From the NCBI RefSeq assembly GCF_900292035.1, contig NZ_OMPO01000001.1, positions 441,192 to 505,191 of the forward strand: a stretch of DNA of 64,000 nucleotides, given 5' to 3'. The translations under genes and the position numbers were made by a program. This DNA comes from Blastococcus sp. Marseille-P5729. GTDB taxonomy: Bacteria; Actinomycetota; Actinomycetes; Mycobacteriales; Antricoccaceae. The notes beneath the pieces were generated by a model, which saw only the letters and a program-made list of their open reading frames with translations, did no database searches and was not told where the DNA came from. This document shows, in pieces, positions 9,317-18,712 of the stretch (its first letter is position 1; the number at the start of each line of letters is the position of its first letter).

Positions 9317-11551
9317 CTACTCCGCGGCCGCCGGCGCCGGCTCGGCCTTGTCCTCGTCGCGGACCGGGATCAGGCTGATCTTGCCGCGCTGGTCGATGTC
9401 GGTGATCTCGACCTGGATCTTGTCGCCGACGTTCACCACGTCCTCGACCTTGCCGATCCGCTTGCCGTCGCCCAGCTTGGAGATGTGCACCAAGCCGTCC
9501 TTGCCCGGCAGCAGCGACACGAACGCCCCGAAGGCCGCGGTCTTGACGACGGTGCCGAGGAAGCGTTCGCCGACCTTGGGCAGCTGCGGGTTGGCGATGG
9601 CGTTGATCCGGTCGATCGCCTCCTGGGCGGCCTCGCCGTTGTCGGCACCGACGTAGATGGTCCCGTCGTCCTCGATGGTGATCTTCGCGCCGGTCTCGTC
9701 CTGGATCGTGTTGATCATCTGACCCTTGGGGCCGATGACTGCGCCGATCTTGTCGACCGGGATCTTGATGGAGGTGACGCGCGGGGCGTACTTGCTCATC
9801 TCGTCGGGGGCGTCGATCGCCTCACCCATCACGTCGAGAATGTGCAGGCGGGCCTCACGAGCCTGCGACAACGCCGCCGCGAGCACCTCGGACGGGATGC
9901 CGTCGAGCTTGGTGTCCAGCTGGATCGCGGTGACGAACTGGCGGGTGCCGGCGACCTTGAAGTCCATGTCGCCGTAGGCGTCCTCGGCACCGAGGATGTC
10001 AGTGAGCGCGGCGTAGCGGGCCTGACCGTCCACGACGTCCGAGATCAGGCCCATCGCGATGCCCGCGACCGGGGCCTTCAGCGGGACGCCGGCGTTCAGC
10101 AGCGACATGGTTGAAGCGCAGACCGAACCCATGGAGGTCGAGCCGTTGGAGCCGAGCGCCTCGGAGACCTGGCGGATGGCGTACGGGAACTCCTCGCGGT
10201 TGGGCAGCACCGGCAGCAGGGCACGCTCGGCGAGCGCGCCGTGGCCGATCTCGCGGCGCTTGGGCGAGCCCACGCGGCCGGTCTCACCGGTCGAGTACGG
10301 CGGGAAGTTGTAGTTGTGCATGTAGCGCTTGGTGGTCTCCGGCGACAGCGTGTCGAGCTTCTGCTCCATCGCCAGCATGTCCAGGGTGGTCACGCCCAGG
10401 ATCTGGGTCTCGCCACGCTCGAAGAGCGCCGAGCCGTGCACCCGCGGCACCACGGCGACCTCGGCGGACAGCGACCGGATGTCGGTCAGGCCGCGGCCGT
10501 CGATGCGCTGACCGTCGGCGAGCACGCGCTGGCGCACCAGCTTCTTGGTCAGCGCGCGGACGGCGCCGGATACCTCATTGGAGCGGCCTTCGAACTGCTC
10601 GGCCAGATCGGCCTTGACCTGGTCCTTGATCTCGTCGAGCCGCGACTCGCGCTCCTGCTTCCCGACGATGGTCAACGCCTGCTTCAGATCGCCTTCGGCC
10701 TTGGCGGCGACGGCGTCGTAGACGTCGTCCTGGAAGTCCACGAACACCGGGAACTCGGCGGTCTCCTTGCCGGCCACGTCGGCGAGCTCCTTCTGGGCTC
10801 GGCACAGCTCGGCGATGTGCGGCTTGGCCGCCTCTAGTCCCTGAGCCACGACCTCCTCGGTCGGCGCGGTGGCGCCACCGGCGACCAGCTCGACGGTGGC
10901 CTCGGTGGCCTCGGCCTCCACCATCATGATCGCGACGTCCTGGCCGTTCTCACCCTGCACTACGCGACCGGCGACGACCATGTCGAAGACCGCGCGCTCG
11001 GCCTCCTCGACGGTCGGGAAAGCCACCCACTGACCGTCGATCAGCGCGACGCGGACGCCGCCGATCGGGCCGGAGAAGGGCAGACCGGCGAGCTGGGTGG
11101 ACATCGAGGCGGCGTTGATCGCGACCACGTCGTACATGTCCTTGGGATCCAGCGCCATGACGGTGACGACGACCTGGACCTCGTTGCGCAGGCCCTTGAC
11201 GAACGTCGGGCGCAGCGGGCGGTCGATCAGCCGGCAGGTCAGGATGGCGCCCTCGGACGGACGTCCCTCACGGCGGAAGAACGAGCCCGGGATGCGTCCC
11301 GCCGCGTACATGCGCTCCTCGACATCCACGGTCAGCGGGAAGAAGTCGATGAAGTCCCGCGGGGTCTTCTGAGCGGTCGTGGCCGACATCAGCATCGTGT
11401 CGTCGTCCAGGTACACGACGGCGGAGCCGCCGGCCTGACGGGCCAGCCGGCCGGTCTCGAATCGGATCTGGCGGGTGCCGAACGAGCCGTTGTCGATGGT
11501 CGCGACACTCTCGCGTGCCTCGATCTCGTCGAAGTTGTTGACAGTCAACAT
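9317..11551 (-). CDS. pnp: Polyribonucleotide nucleotidyltransferase (PNPase; GPSI)
   Basis: PNPase degrades RNA 3' to 5' by phosphorolysis and can add tails. The 744-residue protein has two RNase PH domains joined by the helical domain, then a KH domain (GxxG loop as IGPKGQ near 600) and a C-terminal S1 domain. Start chosen is ATG 11551 (MLTVNNF), 5 bases after AAAGAGGA; the frame stays open 29 codons upstream but that part is not conserved in the family. It follows rpsO with a 281-base gap that holds the rpsO terminator hairpin. Confidence 0.96.
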   Translation of the reverse strand: MLTVNNFDEIEARESVATIDNGSFGTRQIRFETGRLARQAGGSAVVYLDDDTMLMSATTAQKTPRDFIDFFPLTVDVEERMYAAGRIPGSFFRREGRPSEGAILTCRLIDRPLRPTFVKGLRNEVQVVVTVMALDPKDMYDVVAINAASMSTQLAGLPFSGPIGGVRVALIDGQWVAFPTVEEAERAVFDMVVAGRVVQGENGQDVAIMMVEAEATEATVELVAGGATAPTEEVVAQGLEAAKPHIAELCRAQKELADVAGKETAEFPVFVDFQDDVYDAVAAKAEGDLKQALTIVGKQERESRLDEIKDQVKADLAEQFEGRSNEVSGAVRALTKKLVRQRVLADGQRIDGRGLTDIRSLSAEVAVVPRVHGSALFERGETQILGVTTLDMLAMEQKLDTLSPETTKRYMHNYNFPPYSTGETGRVGSPKRREIGHGALAERALLPVLPNREEFPYAIRQVSEALGSNGSTSMGSVCASTMSLLNAGVPLKAPVAGIAMGLISDVVDGQARYAALTDILGAEDAYGDMDFKVAGTRQFVTAIQLDTKLDGIPSEVLAAALSQAREARLHILDVMGEAIDAPDEMSKYAPRVTSIKIPVDKIGAVIGPKGQMINTIQDETGAKITIEDDGTIYVGADNGEAAQEAIDRINAIANPQLPKVGERFLGTVVKTAAFGAFVSLLPGKDGLVHISKLGDGKRIGKVEDVVNVGDKIQVEITDIDQRGKISLIPVRDEDKAEPAPAAAE

Positions 11552-11795
11552 GTCCTCTTTTCTGTGTGCGCGCGCACGCCAGCGCATCAAGAGGCTGCTG
11601 GGAAGAATCAGGCCGAGCCGGTCTTCGATCGAAGCCACCGGCGGCTGCGATGCGCAGTTCCGGTGACCACCACCGAGGGCCAGCGTCGGCGAGCAGGCTC
11701 ATCGCCGGCGCGAGCGCGGGGTACGCCGTGAGGATATCGCACGGCGGGTGTTCAGTTGTGGTTCCGCAGGCCGGCGTCCGGCCTCGGATGCAGAA

Positions 11796-11825
11796 GGAGG
11801 GAGTGACCGGGCGGTCACTCCCTCC
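11796..11825 (-). terminator. rpsO-pnp intergenic hairpin
   Basis: A perfect 13-bp stem (11796-11808 with 11813-11825) with a 4-base GGGC loop starts 7 bases after the rpsO stop on the minus strand. Only a short TTCT follows, so read-through into pnp is expected. In other bacteria this intergenic hairpin is where RNase III starts pnp autoregulation; that role here is inferred. The rest of the 11552-11795 gap shows no gene. Confidence 0.75.
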
Positions 11826-11832
11826 ATCGCGA

Positions 11833-12102
11833 CTAGCGGCGCAGGCCGAGCTTGGCGACCAGTGCGCGGTAGCCGTCGAGGTCGGTCTTCTGGAGGTAGG
11901 CCAGCAGGCGACGACGGCGGCCGACGAGCAACAGCAGGCCACGACGGCTGTGGTGGTCGTGCTTGTGCTGCTTGAGATGCTCGGTCAGGGTCTTGATGCG
12001 ATCGGTCAGCATCGCGATCTGCACCTGGGGCGAACCGGTATCGGTCTCGCTGGTCTTGTGCTCGTTGATGATCTGGGTCTTCTTCTCGCCGGACAGCGCC
12101 AT
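11833..12102 (-). CDS. rpsO: 30S ribosomal protein S15
   Basis: The 89-residue protein is a full-length S15, which binds the three-way junction of 16S rRNA early in 30S assembly. The conserved DTGSPQVQ and HSRRGLL blocks are intact. The start is ATG 12102. A 7-bp hairpin (12131-12137 with 12148-12154) lies in the untranslated leader; S15 leaders are often autoregulatory, but I cannot match this one to a known type. It heads the rpsO-pnp-M16-dapB series. Confidence 0.97.
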   Translation of the reverse strand: MALSGEKKTQIINEHKTSETDTGSPQVQIAMLTDRIKTLTEHLKQHKHDHHSRRGLLLLVGRRRRLLAYLQKTDLDGYRALVAKLGLRR

Positions 12103-12287
12103 ATGGTTTTCTCCTCAGGTAGATCGCGTGTTCCCCGGTCTTCCTCACGGGGAAATGTGACAACCACGCAGGCCGTTGAAGGCCACCGTCCATCGTAACA
12201 GGCCGGTGGTGGCCACGGCCTGCTCCCGAGGGAGTGCTCGGTCACGTCGCAAGGAACCGCCTGAGCGCATGGGGTGTCAGTACAGGC

Positions 12288-12722
12288 ATGAGCCACCCTC
12301 ACCCCGGGGCCTTCGGAACGCCCCCGCCACCAGGTCGGCCCCCTACCCACACCGTGCCGCGGTGGGCCGCCGGGCCCCCTGCGCCCGCCGGCGGACGACC
12401 GGGCTGGCTGCTGACTGGCGCGGTGCTCGCGGTCCTGGGGACCCTGCTGGGCGTGTCCATTCCCGAGAACGACCGCCTTGGCTGGGCTGATTATCCAGCG
12501 TGGGCCGCCTTCGGGGTGCTGGCCGCGCTCGCGCTGTTCGTCGGAACCGTCCTGAGCTCGGCCCGCGCCCGCGATCTCCAGCTCGCAGGCGCGGCCGGTG
12601 TCCTGGTGTTCTGGGTCTTCATCGGGCTTCCGATGGTCACCTCCAACACCGGCTTCTGCCTGACGGTCGGCGGCTTGTCCGCCGGTGCGATCCTGTACGT
12701 TTCGACCTCGACCGGACGATGA
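12288..12722 (+). CDS. Small four-helix membrane protein of unknown function (cassette gene 1)
   Basis: The 144-residue protein has a Pro/Gly-rich cytoplasmic-looking N-terminus (residues 1-38) and four hydrophobic segments at about 40-57, 71-90, 97-115 and 121-139. I recognise no domain. The membrane part resembles that of cassette gene 3 (13180-13773): both show the pattern G-x-x-LGVS-P...GWxxxxAWAxFGV followed by LxFWxxxxLP/RP. Its TGA overlaps the ATG of the next gene (ATGA), so the three genes are translated as one unit. The start ATG 12288 is preceded only by a weak ribosome site. Confidence 0.7.
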   Translation: MSHPHPGAFGTPPPPGRPPTHTVPRWAAGPPAPAGGRPGWLLTGAVLAVLGTLLGVSIPENDRLGWADYPAWAAFGVLAALALFVGTVLSSARARDLQLAGAAGVLVFWVFIGLPMVTSNTGFCLTVGGLSAGAILYVSTSTGR

Positions 12723-13183
12723 CACACGCAGCCCGCTGGGCCGCCCTGGCCGGGCTCGGGCTGGCGCTGGGTCTGCCGTGGGGCTTCGGCGGAGCGTCCA
12801 CGACCGTGCGCTACCAACCGGGTCACTGCTACACGCAGTACGACGCGGACGGCTTCGCGTATCTCAGCTGCGATCCGGGCATGTCCTACATCGATCTCGA
12901 CCCGGGTACCGAGGTGCCCGGTTACGCGCACCCGGTCCGCGCGCTCGTCGTCGGCTGCGCGGTGCTCCTGCTGCTGGCGTTCCGCTCCGGCTCAGCCCGC
13001 CTGCTGCGCGCGGCGGCCTGCTGCGCGGTCCTCGGCGCGGCCTACGACGGAATCTCACTCGCCGGCGGACCACTGATCATGCTGGCCGTGGCGGCCGTCC
13101 TGATCGGGGCCACGCGGGCACGCCGGGCCGGACCCCCGGCGTTCGGAACCGGGCGGCCACCATCGTGGTCCACACCTGTATGA
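12719..13183 (+). CDS. Small membrane protein of unknown function (cassette gene 2)
   Basis: The 154-residue protein begins with a hydrophobic segment (about 8-24) that could be a signal anchor, then a roughly 45-residue presumably extracytoplasmic stretch with two cysteines (C37, C51) and many aromatic and acidic residues, then three hydrophobic segments (about 72-87, 93-108, 116-131). The two cysteines could form a disulfide outside the cell. No family is recognised. It overlaps both neighbours by ATGA junctions (12719-12722 and 13180-13183). Confidence 0.68.
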   Translation: MTHAARWAALAGLGLALGLPWGFGGASTTVRYQPGHCYTQYDADGFAYLSCDPGMSYIDLDPGTEVPGYAHPVRALVVGCAVLLLLAFRSGSARLLRAAACCAVLGAAYDGISLAGGPLIMLAVAAVLIGATRARRAGPPAFGTGRPPSWSTPV

Positions 13184-13773
13184 GCACCCCGACGCAGCCA
13201 CCTGCTCCCCACGCCCCGGCACCCTGGCCACACCCACCGGTCCCCGGCCCACCGCACTCCGCTGGCTCGGGCGTCACCTACACGGTGATCGCGCCGGGTC
13301 CCGCGTACCCGATGGGCCCGCAGGCGGCGGGCACAGGCATGGCGCCGCGCCCGGTCCCGGCGTCCTTCCCGGCGCCCCGGCCACGAGTCGATCAGCAGGT
13401 GGTCCGCGTCCTGTACGCCGGCCTCGGTCTGATCGGCGTCGGGCTCGGCGTGTCGCTGCCGGGTCCGGTCGGCATCGGCTGGGGCGCGTTCACCGCGTGG
13501 GCGATCTTCGGCGTGGTCTGTGCGCTCGTGGTTCTGGGGGCGACCGCAGTCGAGTCGGCTCCCGCGTCCTGGCCGCTCGCCCAGGTCGCGGCCGGAGGCC
13601 TCCTGCTGTTTTGGTTGATCGCGCTCCGCCCGATCGCAATCAGCGACGTCGGCTTTCTCGGCACCGTCGGCGTGGTGGCGGCGATCGGCGCGCTGCTGCT
13701 GAGCCCGAACCGGACGTGGTCGCTGCCCGGTGAAGCATCCCGCCGGTCGCCGTCACGACCGCCGGTCATCTGA
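13180..13773 (+). CDS. Pro-rich four-helix membrane protein of unknown function (cassette gene 3)
   Basis: The 197-residue protein has a long Pro/Ala/Gly-rich N-terminus (residues 1-68) and four hydrophobic segments at about 75-92, 100-122, 131-150 and 155-174. It appears to be a diverged paralogue of cassette gene 1, with a longer N-terminal tail. The ATG overlaps the stop of gene 2. Its stop overlaps the end of the convergent gene at 13766 by 8 bases, so the 3' ends are interlocked without a terminator between. Function unknown. Confidence 0.7.
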   Translation: MSTPTQPPAPHAPAPWPHPPVPGPPHSAGSGVTYTVIAPGPAYPMGPQAAGTGMAPRPVPASFPAPRPRVDQQVVRVLYAGLGLIGVGLGVSLPGPVGIGWGAFTAWAIFGVVCALVVLGATAVESAPASWPLAQVAAGGLLLFWLIALRPIAISDVGFLGTVGVVAAIGALLLSPNRTWSLPGEASRRSPSRPPVI

Positions 13774-14932
13774 TCCCGCGGACCTCGTTCACCGGGAACC
13801 ACCCCAGTGAGCCGTCGTACCGCTGCACCTTGACGGTCGGCCCGTGGACGCCCTCGAGGGCAACGCCTTCGGCCCAGGCAGTCCGGCCTCGGCAGGCGAC
13901 GGCGCGTCCGGTGTAGAACTCCCCGCGCGACCAGCGGGGGTGAGCCGGCGCGAGGGGCGATGGCAGGGACGGCGGGTGGAAGGGCTCCGGCACGGTGTGC
14001 GCGGGCAGCTCCTCTCCCCCTGCGAGCTGGCACAGTTGCTGCTGGAGCGCTGTCATGCTGCGTGGGATGCCGGTCGCCGAAGGAGCGTAGACGGGTAGCG
14101 CTGGGAGGTCGGGCAGCTGGGAGGCCGACCACAGCCGGGCGGTGACATTGTCGGTGATCTGACGTAGCGAGGCGGCGATGACGAAGGGGTCGTGATCTGC
14201 CGGGCCCCAGCTGGTCTTCCAGCCCGTGGCGAACTCGATGCCCATCTGCTCCCGCCAGAACTCGTCGTACGAGGCGAGACGCTCCTGCAGGCGGCTGCGC
14301 TCGGGAAGCCGCTGCATGAGCACCTCGACCGGCAGTGGATTGGCCGGATCGTCTTGGCCGAACAGCTGGGCCCTCCGGGCCGCCGGGTTGAGGTCGGCGT
14401 AGGTGAGCAGCTGCTGGGTGTACTGGTCGTAGATGTCCAGGTAGTCGCGCACCGGCCGCAGGAGCGCCATCTCGGCGCTCATCCAGCCCTGGACCCAGCG
14501 GGCGTTGAAGGGCTCGAGCACGTCGAGGATCTTGCGCGCCTCGTCCTCCCACTCCCTGTAGTTCTGGCCCTCGGGAGACTGCAGCCACATCTTGAACTGG
14601 TAGAAGCGCTCCGGCGGGAGCTGTGCATAGCCGAGCTCGTAGGCGGACGCCGGTCGCGGTGTGGTGGGCAACGAGCCGATCTGCGGCTCGGCCGCCACCG
14701 CCTCCGCGTACCGCATCGCAGCCTGCGGGTCGGGCACACTCGCGTCGTACGCGTCGTAGCTACGCGGCGGCGGGGTGGTGGGGATCAGCGGCTGCGGCGG
14801 CGGATAGGGTGCCGCGCCGTACGCCCCCGGCTGGCCGGATGCGGCCGGCTGGCCGTAGGGACCGGACTGCCCCCACGGACCGGGCGGTCCGTGGGGAACG
14901 CCGGCTCCGCCGGCGCCGTAGGGATCGCTCAT
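13766..14932 (-). CDS. Uncharacterised protein with Gly/Pro-rich N-terminus
   Basis: The 388-residue protein starts with about 60 residues of Gly, Pro, Tyr and Gln repeats (an unstructured tail like those of many actinobacterial cell-envelope proteins), followed by a mostly helical, Trp- and Glu-rich domain (about 70-290) and a C-terminal beta-type segment of about 55 residues (residues 335-388) ending in WFPVNEV, which looks SH3-like. No membrane segment or signal peptide is seen. I recognise no family. The start ATG 14932 overlaps the stop of the hydrolase gene by ATGA, so it is coupled to the hydrolase and ribF. Confidence 0.7.
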   Translation of the reverse strand: MSDPYGAGGAGVPHGPPGPWGQSGPYGQPAASGQPGAYGAAPYPPPQPLIPTTPPPRSYDAYDASVPDPQAAMRYAEAVAAEPQIGSLPTTPRPASAYELGYAQLPPERFYQFKMWLQSPEGQNYREWEDEARKILDVLEPFNARWVQGWMSAEMALLRPVRDYLDIYDQYTQQLLTYADLNPAARRAQLFGQDDPANPLPVEVLMQRLPERSRLQERLASYDEFWREQMGIEFATGWKTSWGPADHDPFVIAASLRQITDNVTARLWSASQLPDLPALPVYAPSATGIPRSMTALQQQLCQLAGGEELPAHTVPEPFHPPSLPSPLAPAHPRWSRGEFYTGRAVACRGRTAWAEGVALEGVHGPTVKVQRYDGSLGWFPVNEVRGIR

Positions 14933-15672
14933 GATTCGTTTCCTACCTGCTCGATCCAGCCCAACGCCCGGGCGAGGATGTCGTCCCACTGCTCGTCCGT
15001 CGGCAGGTGGCGCATCCCGGGCATCTCGACATAGCTCGCGCTCGGCACCAGCGCCGCCATCTCCTGCGACTGGGTGCACGGGATGATCCGGTCCTCCGTG
15101 CCGGCGATCAGCAGCATCGGGACGGTGACCTGATCGGCGACGGTGACCGGTGAGCACCGCTCCCAGTGCGCCGGGGTCAGGATGTCGTCGTAGTAGGCGC
15201 GCATCATCTGCGACGGGGTGTCGCGGTACTCGGTGTGCACGTTCATCGGCGAGTTTACGGTGATGACGCCGGCAACCCCCTCCGCGGCGACGACGCCGCG
15301 GGCGGCCTGCAGCCCGCCTGCCGAGTAGCCCAGCAGCCACACGTTGCTCACGCCCCGCCGATGAACTGCAGAGACGACGGCGGGGATGTCGCGGTCGCTG
15401 CTCAGCCCGTAGTCGCCGGCGTCGCCGGTCGAGCCCGGCCACCCGCGAGCGGCCAGGCTGAGGACGTTCCAGCCGCGCCCGTGCAGCTGCCTCGCCAGTC
15501 CAGCCAGGTGCGAGGCGTCCTGACCCCAGCCGTGGATCAGCACGATCGCCGGCGCGGGGCTTGGCTGCCACCAGGCGTACCCGCCGAGCCGGACGTCGTC
15601 CACATGGACCGAGAACGGCTCCGCATCGTCCAGGACGGGCAGGGCATCCCCGGGTTGCACTGCCGTGGTCAC
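14929..15672 (-). CDS. Alpha/beta hydrolase
   Basis: The 247-residue protein has the serine hydrolase fold: oxyanion HGWG near residues 48-51, nucleophile elbow GYSAG near 114-118, acid in GTEDRIIP near 196, and general-base His in MRHLP near 222. The substrate is unknown. The start is GTG 15672, overlapping the ribF stop (GTGA). Its own stop overlaps the next gene's ATG. The tight coupling ribF-hydrolase-unknown protein suggests a shared transcript rather than a shared pathway. Confidence 0.85.
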   Translation of the reverse strand: MTTAVQPGDALPVLDDAEPFSVHVDDVRLGGYAWWQPSPAPAIVLIHGWGQDASHLAGLARQLHGRGWNVLSLAARGWPGSTGDAGDYGLSSDRDIPAVVSAVHRRGVSNVWLLGYSAGGLQAARGVVAAEGVAGVITVNSPMNVHTEYRDTPSQMMRAYYDDILTPAHWERCSPVTVADQVTVPMLLIAGTEDRIIPCTQSQEMAALVPSASYVEMPGMRHLPTDEQWDDILARALGWIEQVGNES

Positions 15673-16601
15673 GCGAGATCCCCCAGGACCGTGCGGGTGG
15701 CCGCGACGTCGCGCTGGATCGCGTCGACGAGATCATCGGAGGACTCGAACCGTTCCATGCCGCGCAGCCGCTCGACGAAGTCGATCTGCACCTGCTCGCC
15801 GTAGAGGTCTCCCTCGAAGTCGAGCAGGTACGACTCGACGCGCCGCTCCGTGCCCGAGTACGTCGGGTTCGTGCCGACCGAGACGGCCGCGGCGCGCGGC
15901 TGCTCCCGTACCGTCATCCACCCGGCGTACACCCCGTCGGCCGGGATCGCCGAGTACATCGGCGGCCGAAGGTTCGCCGTCGGGAACCCGAGCCCCCGCC
16001 CGCGCATGTCGCCGCGGACGACGAGCCCCTCGATGCGGTGCGGCCGGCCGAGCGCGGCTGCCGCCTTGCGCATGTCACCGGCATCGACGCAGGCGCGGAT
16101 GTAGGTCGACGAGATGGTGTGCGGTCCTTCGTTGACCAGACCGAACGCCTCGACCTCGAAGCCGAAGGTGCGTCCGAGCTCGGCGAGCACCTGCACGTTC
16201 CCGGCGGCCTTGTTCCCGAAGGTGAAGTTCTCGCCAACGATGATCTTCTGCGGATGGAGGTGCGCGACCAGCACCTCGTGCACGAACTCTTGCGGGCTCA
16301 GCTTCGCGAACGACTGGGTAAACGGCACGACACACAAGGCATCGACGCCGCATTCCTCGATCAGCTCTGCCTTCCGCCGCAGGGGGGTGAGGATGGGCGG
16401 GTGCGTGCCGGGCTTGAGCACCTCGCGCGGATGCGGATCGAAGGTCATCACCAGCGCGGGTAGACCCGCCTCGCGGGCCTGGCGCACCGTCTCGCCGAGG
16501 AGCGCGCGGTGCCCGAGATGCACGCCGTCGTACTGCCCGATCGACATCACGGACTGGCCCCACCCGGCCGGGGCGTTGTCGGCTCGTCTCCAGCGCAGCA
16601 T
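15669..16601 (-). CDS. ribF: Bifunctional riboflavin kinase / FAD synthetase
   Basis: RibF phosphorylates riboflavin to FMN and adenylates FMN to FAD. The 310-residue protein has the N-terminal FAD synthetase domain with the nucleotidyltransferase motif GQYDGVHLGH near residues 22-31 and SSTYIR near 163, and the C-terminal riboflavin kinase barrel with GFPTANL near 204. Length is normal. truB commonly precedes ribF in actinobacteria; here ilvE is inserted between them (truB ends at 17831). Confidence 0.95.
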   Translation of the reverse strand: MLRWRRADNAPAGWGQSVMSIGQYDGVHLGHRALLGETVRQAREAGLPALVMTFDPHPREVLKPGTHPPILTPLRRKAELIEECGVDALCVVPFTQSFAKLSPQEFVHEVLVAHLHPQKIIVGENFTFGNKAAGNVQVLAELGRTFGFEVEAFGLVNEGPHTISSTYIRACVDAGDMRKAAAALGRPHRIEGLVVRGDMRGRGLGFPTANLRPPMYSAIPADGVYAGWMTVREQPRAAAVSVGTNPTYSGTERRVESYLLDFEGDLYGEQVQIDFVERLRGMERFESSDDLVDAIQRDVAATRTVLGDLA

Positions 16602-16607
16602 GCGTGC

Positions 16608-17741
16608 CTATCCGATCGTGTGAATCCAGCTGTGGGCGTCGTCGGTGGTGCCGTACTGCACCCCGAGCAGGTAATCGCGCAACCGCATGGTGACCGGGCC
16701 CGGCTCGGTGCCGATCACGAAGTCACCGGTGCGCGCCTTGCACGTGTAGACCGGCGTGATCACGGCGGCCGTACCGCAGGCGAAGACCTCCGTGATCGCG
16801 CCGCTCACGACGTCCTCGCGCCACTGCTGCAGCGAGATCTTGCGCTCGACGGCGGTGACGCCGAGGTCGCCGGCGGCCTCCATCAGCGACCGTCGCGTGA
16901 TGCCCGGCAGCAGCGATCCGGTCAGGTCGGGCGTCACGATCTCGACGCCGTCCGGGTCCGCGCCGTACACGAAGAACAGGTTCATGCCGCCCATCTCCTC
17001 GACGTACTTGCGCTCCACGCCGTCCAGCCACACGACCTGATCGCAGCCCTCGTGCGCGGCCTGCGCCTGGGCCAGCAGCGATGCGGCGTAGTTGCCGCCG
17101 CACTTGGCCTCACCAGTCCCGCCGGGAACGGCGCGAACGTAGTCCTCGCTCGCGTAGACGCTGACTCCGCTCACGTGATCACCGAAGTAACCGGCCGCGG
17201 GTGAGGCGATCACGCAGAAGACGTACTCCTTGCTGGGACGGACGCCGAGGAATGCCTCGGTGGCGAACATGTACGGGCGGAGATACAGGCTGCGCTCGCC
17301 GCCGGTGGGGATCCAGTCGCGGTCGGCCAGCACCAGCGCGTCGCACGCCGCGACGAACGCCTCGGTGGGGAGCTCGGGCATCGCCAGGCGGCGCGCCGAG
17401 TTGTTGAAGCGCTCGGCGTTGGCCTCTGGCCGGAAGGTGGCGATCGTGCCGTCGGCGCGATAGTAGGCCTTCAGGCCCTCGAAGATCTCCTGCGCGTAAT
17501 GGAGGACGGCGGCAGCAGGATCGAGCGAGAACGGCTGGTAGGCCTGCAGCCGAGCGTCGTGCCAGCCCTGTCCCTCGCTCCAGCGCACGACGACCATGTG
17601 GTCACTGAAGTTCTGGCCGAAGCCGGGGCTGGCGAGGATCTGCTGGCGTTCGGCGTCCGTGCGGGTCCGCTCGTTGGGCACTACTTGCAGCGGGAGCCCT
17701 TCACTGAGGTGGGTGGGCAGGTTCGCTGACAGCGCGCTCAT
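16608..17741 (-). CDS. ilvE: Branched-chain amino acid aminotransferase
   Basis: IlvE is the PLP enzyme that performs the last step to leucine, isoleucine and valine. The 377-residue fold-type IV protein is full length; the PLP-binding lysine is in GGTGEAKCGGNYA near residues 190-202, and the EEMGGMN motif follows. The start is ATG 17741. It ends 6 bases before ribF on the same strand. It is not linked to the other ilv/leu genes, which are 20-40 kb away. Confidence 0.95.
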   Translation of the reverse strand: MSALSANLPTHLSEGLPLQVVPNERTRTDAERQQILASPGFGQNFSDHMVVVRWSEGQGWHDARLQAYQPFSLDPAAAVLHYAQEIFEGLKAYYRADGTIATFRPEANAERFNNSARRLAMPELPTEAFVAACDALVLADRDWIPTGGERSLYLRPYMFATEAFLGVRPSKEYVFCVIASPAAGYFGDHVSGVSVYASEDYVRAVPGGTGEAKCGGNYAASLLAQAQAAHEGCDQVVWLDGVERKYVEEMGGMNLFFVYGADPDGVEIVTPDLTGSLLPGITRRSLMEAAGDLGVTAVERKISLQQWREDVVSGAITEVFACGTAAVITPVYTCKARTGDFVIGTEPGPVTMRLRDYLLGVQYGTTDDAHSWIHTIG

Positions 17742-17830
17742 GAGCCGCCTTCCTGGACTGGGCGGCCGGCGCCGCCGCGGTGGGCCGCACCCGTCAGGTG
17801 TGCGGCGTGGGACACCTTGATGATCCTAGG

Positions 17831-18712
17831 TCAGGCGGGCGCGAAGACCACCCTGGGCTTGCCCCGTCCGTCGACCAGCGCGATCGCGCGACCGTCGGGG
17901 GCGACGGCGCCCAGCCCCTCGTCCGCTCCCCCGTCACCACCGATCGCGCGGCCGAAGGACAGCTCGCGGGCCTGCTCGGCGGTGAGCGCGCGGACCGCGA
18001 AGGTACGTCGGACCGCCTCGTCCAGCGGCACCGCCACGGGGTCGTCGAGGTCGGCGATCTGCTCCAAGGTAAGGGCGACCGACTCGTCGACTGCGCCGCT
18101 GGCAGTGCGCCGCAGGGCCGTGAGGTGGCCACCTACGCCGAGCCGGTCGCCGGCGTCGCGCGCGATGGCCCGGATGTAGGTGCCGGCGCTGCATCGGACG
18201 GTGATGTCGACGTCCGCGACCGCCCCCAGCTCGATTCGGGAGACGTTGATGGCGTGGACGTCGACTTCGCGGGCCGCCAGGTCGACCTGCACCCCCTCCC
18301 GGACCAGGTCGTAGGCGCGGCGACCGGCGACCTTGATTGCCGACACCGCGGAGGGCACCTGGCTGATTCGTCCGACCTGGGTGGCGAAGGCGTCCCGGAT
18401 CTGCTGCTCGGTGAGCCCCGAGGCGTCGGTGCGATCGACGGTCTCGCCCTCCCGATCGTCGGTCGTGGTGCGCTCCCCCAGCCGCACCGTGGCCGCATAG
18501 GTCTTGTCGTGGCCCATGACGTAGCCGAGCAGCTTCGTCGCCTTCTCGACACCCAGCACGAGAATGCCGGTGGCCATGGGATCGAGGGTGCCGGCGTGGC
18601 CGATCTTGCGGGTGCCGACGATCTTGCGCATCCGCGCCACGACGTCGTGGGAGGTGATGCCGGCGGGCTTGTCGACGATAATCAGCCCGCTGCTGACGGT
18701 CCCCTTGGTCAT
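17831..18712 (-). CDS. truB: tRNA pseudouridine(55) synthase
   Basis: TruB converts U55 of tRNAs to pseudouridine. The 293-residue protein has the catalytic Asp in GHAGTLDPMATG near residues 38-49 and the later CSAGTYIR motif near 175. The actinobacterial C-terminal extension is present. ATG 18712 overlaps the stop of the patatin gene (ATGA). Confidence 0.96.
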   Translation of the reverse strand: MTKGTVSSGLIIVDKPAGITSHDVVARMRKIVGTRKIGHAGTLDPMATGILVLGVEKATKLLGYVMGHDKTYAATVRLGERTTTDDREGETVDRTDASGLTEQQIRDAFATQVGRISQVPSAVSAIKVAGRRAYDLVREGVQVDLAAREVDVHAINVSRIELGAVADVDITVRCSAGTYIRAIARDAGDRLGVGGHLTALRRTASGAVDESVALTLEQIADLDDPVAVPLDEAVRRTFAVRALTAEQARELSFGRAIGGDGGADEGLGAVAPDGRAIALVDGRGKPRVVFAPA

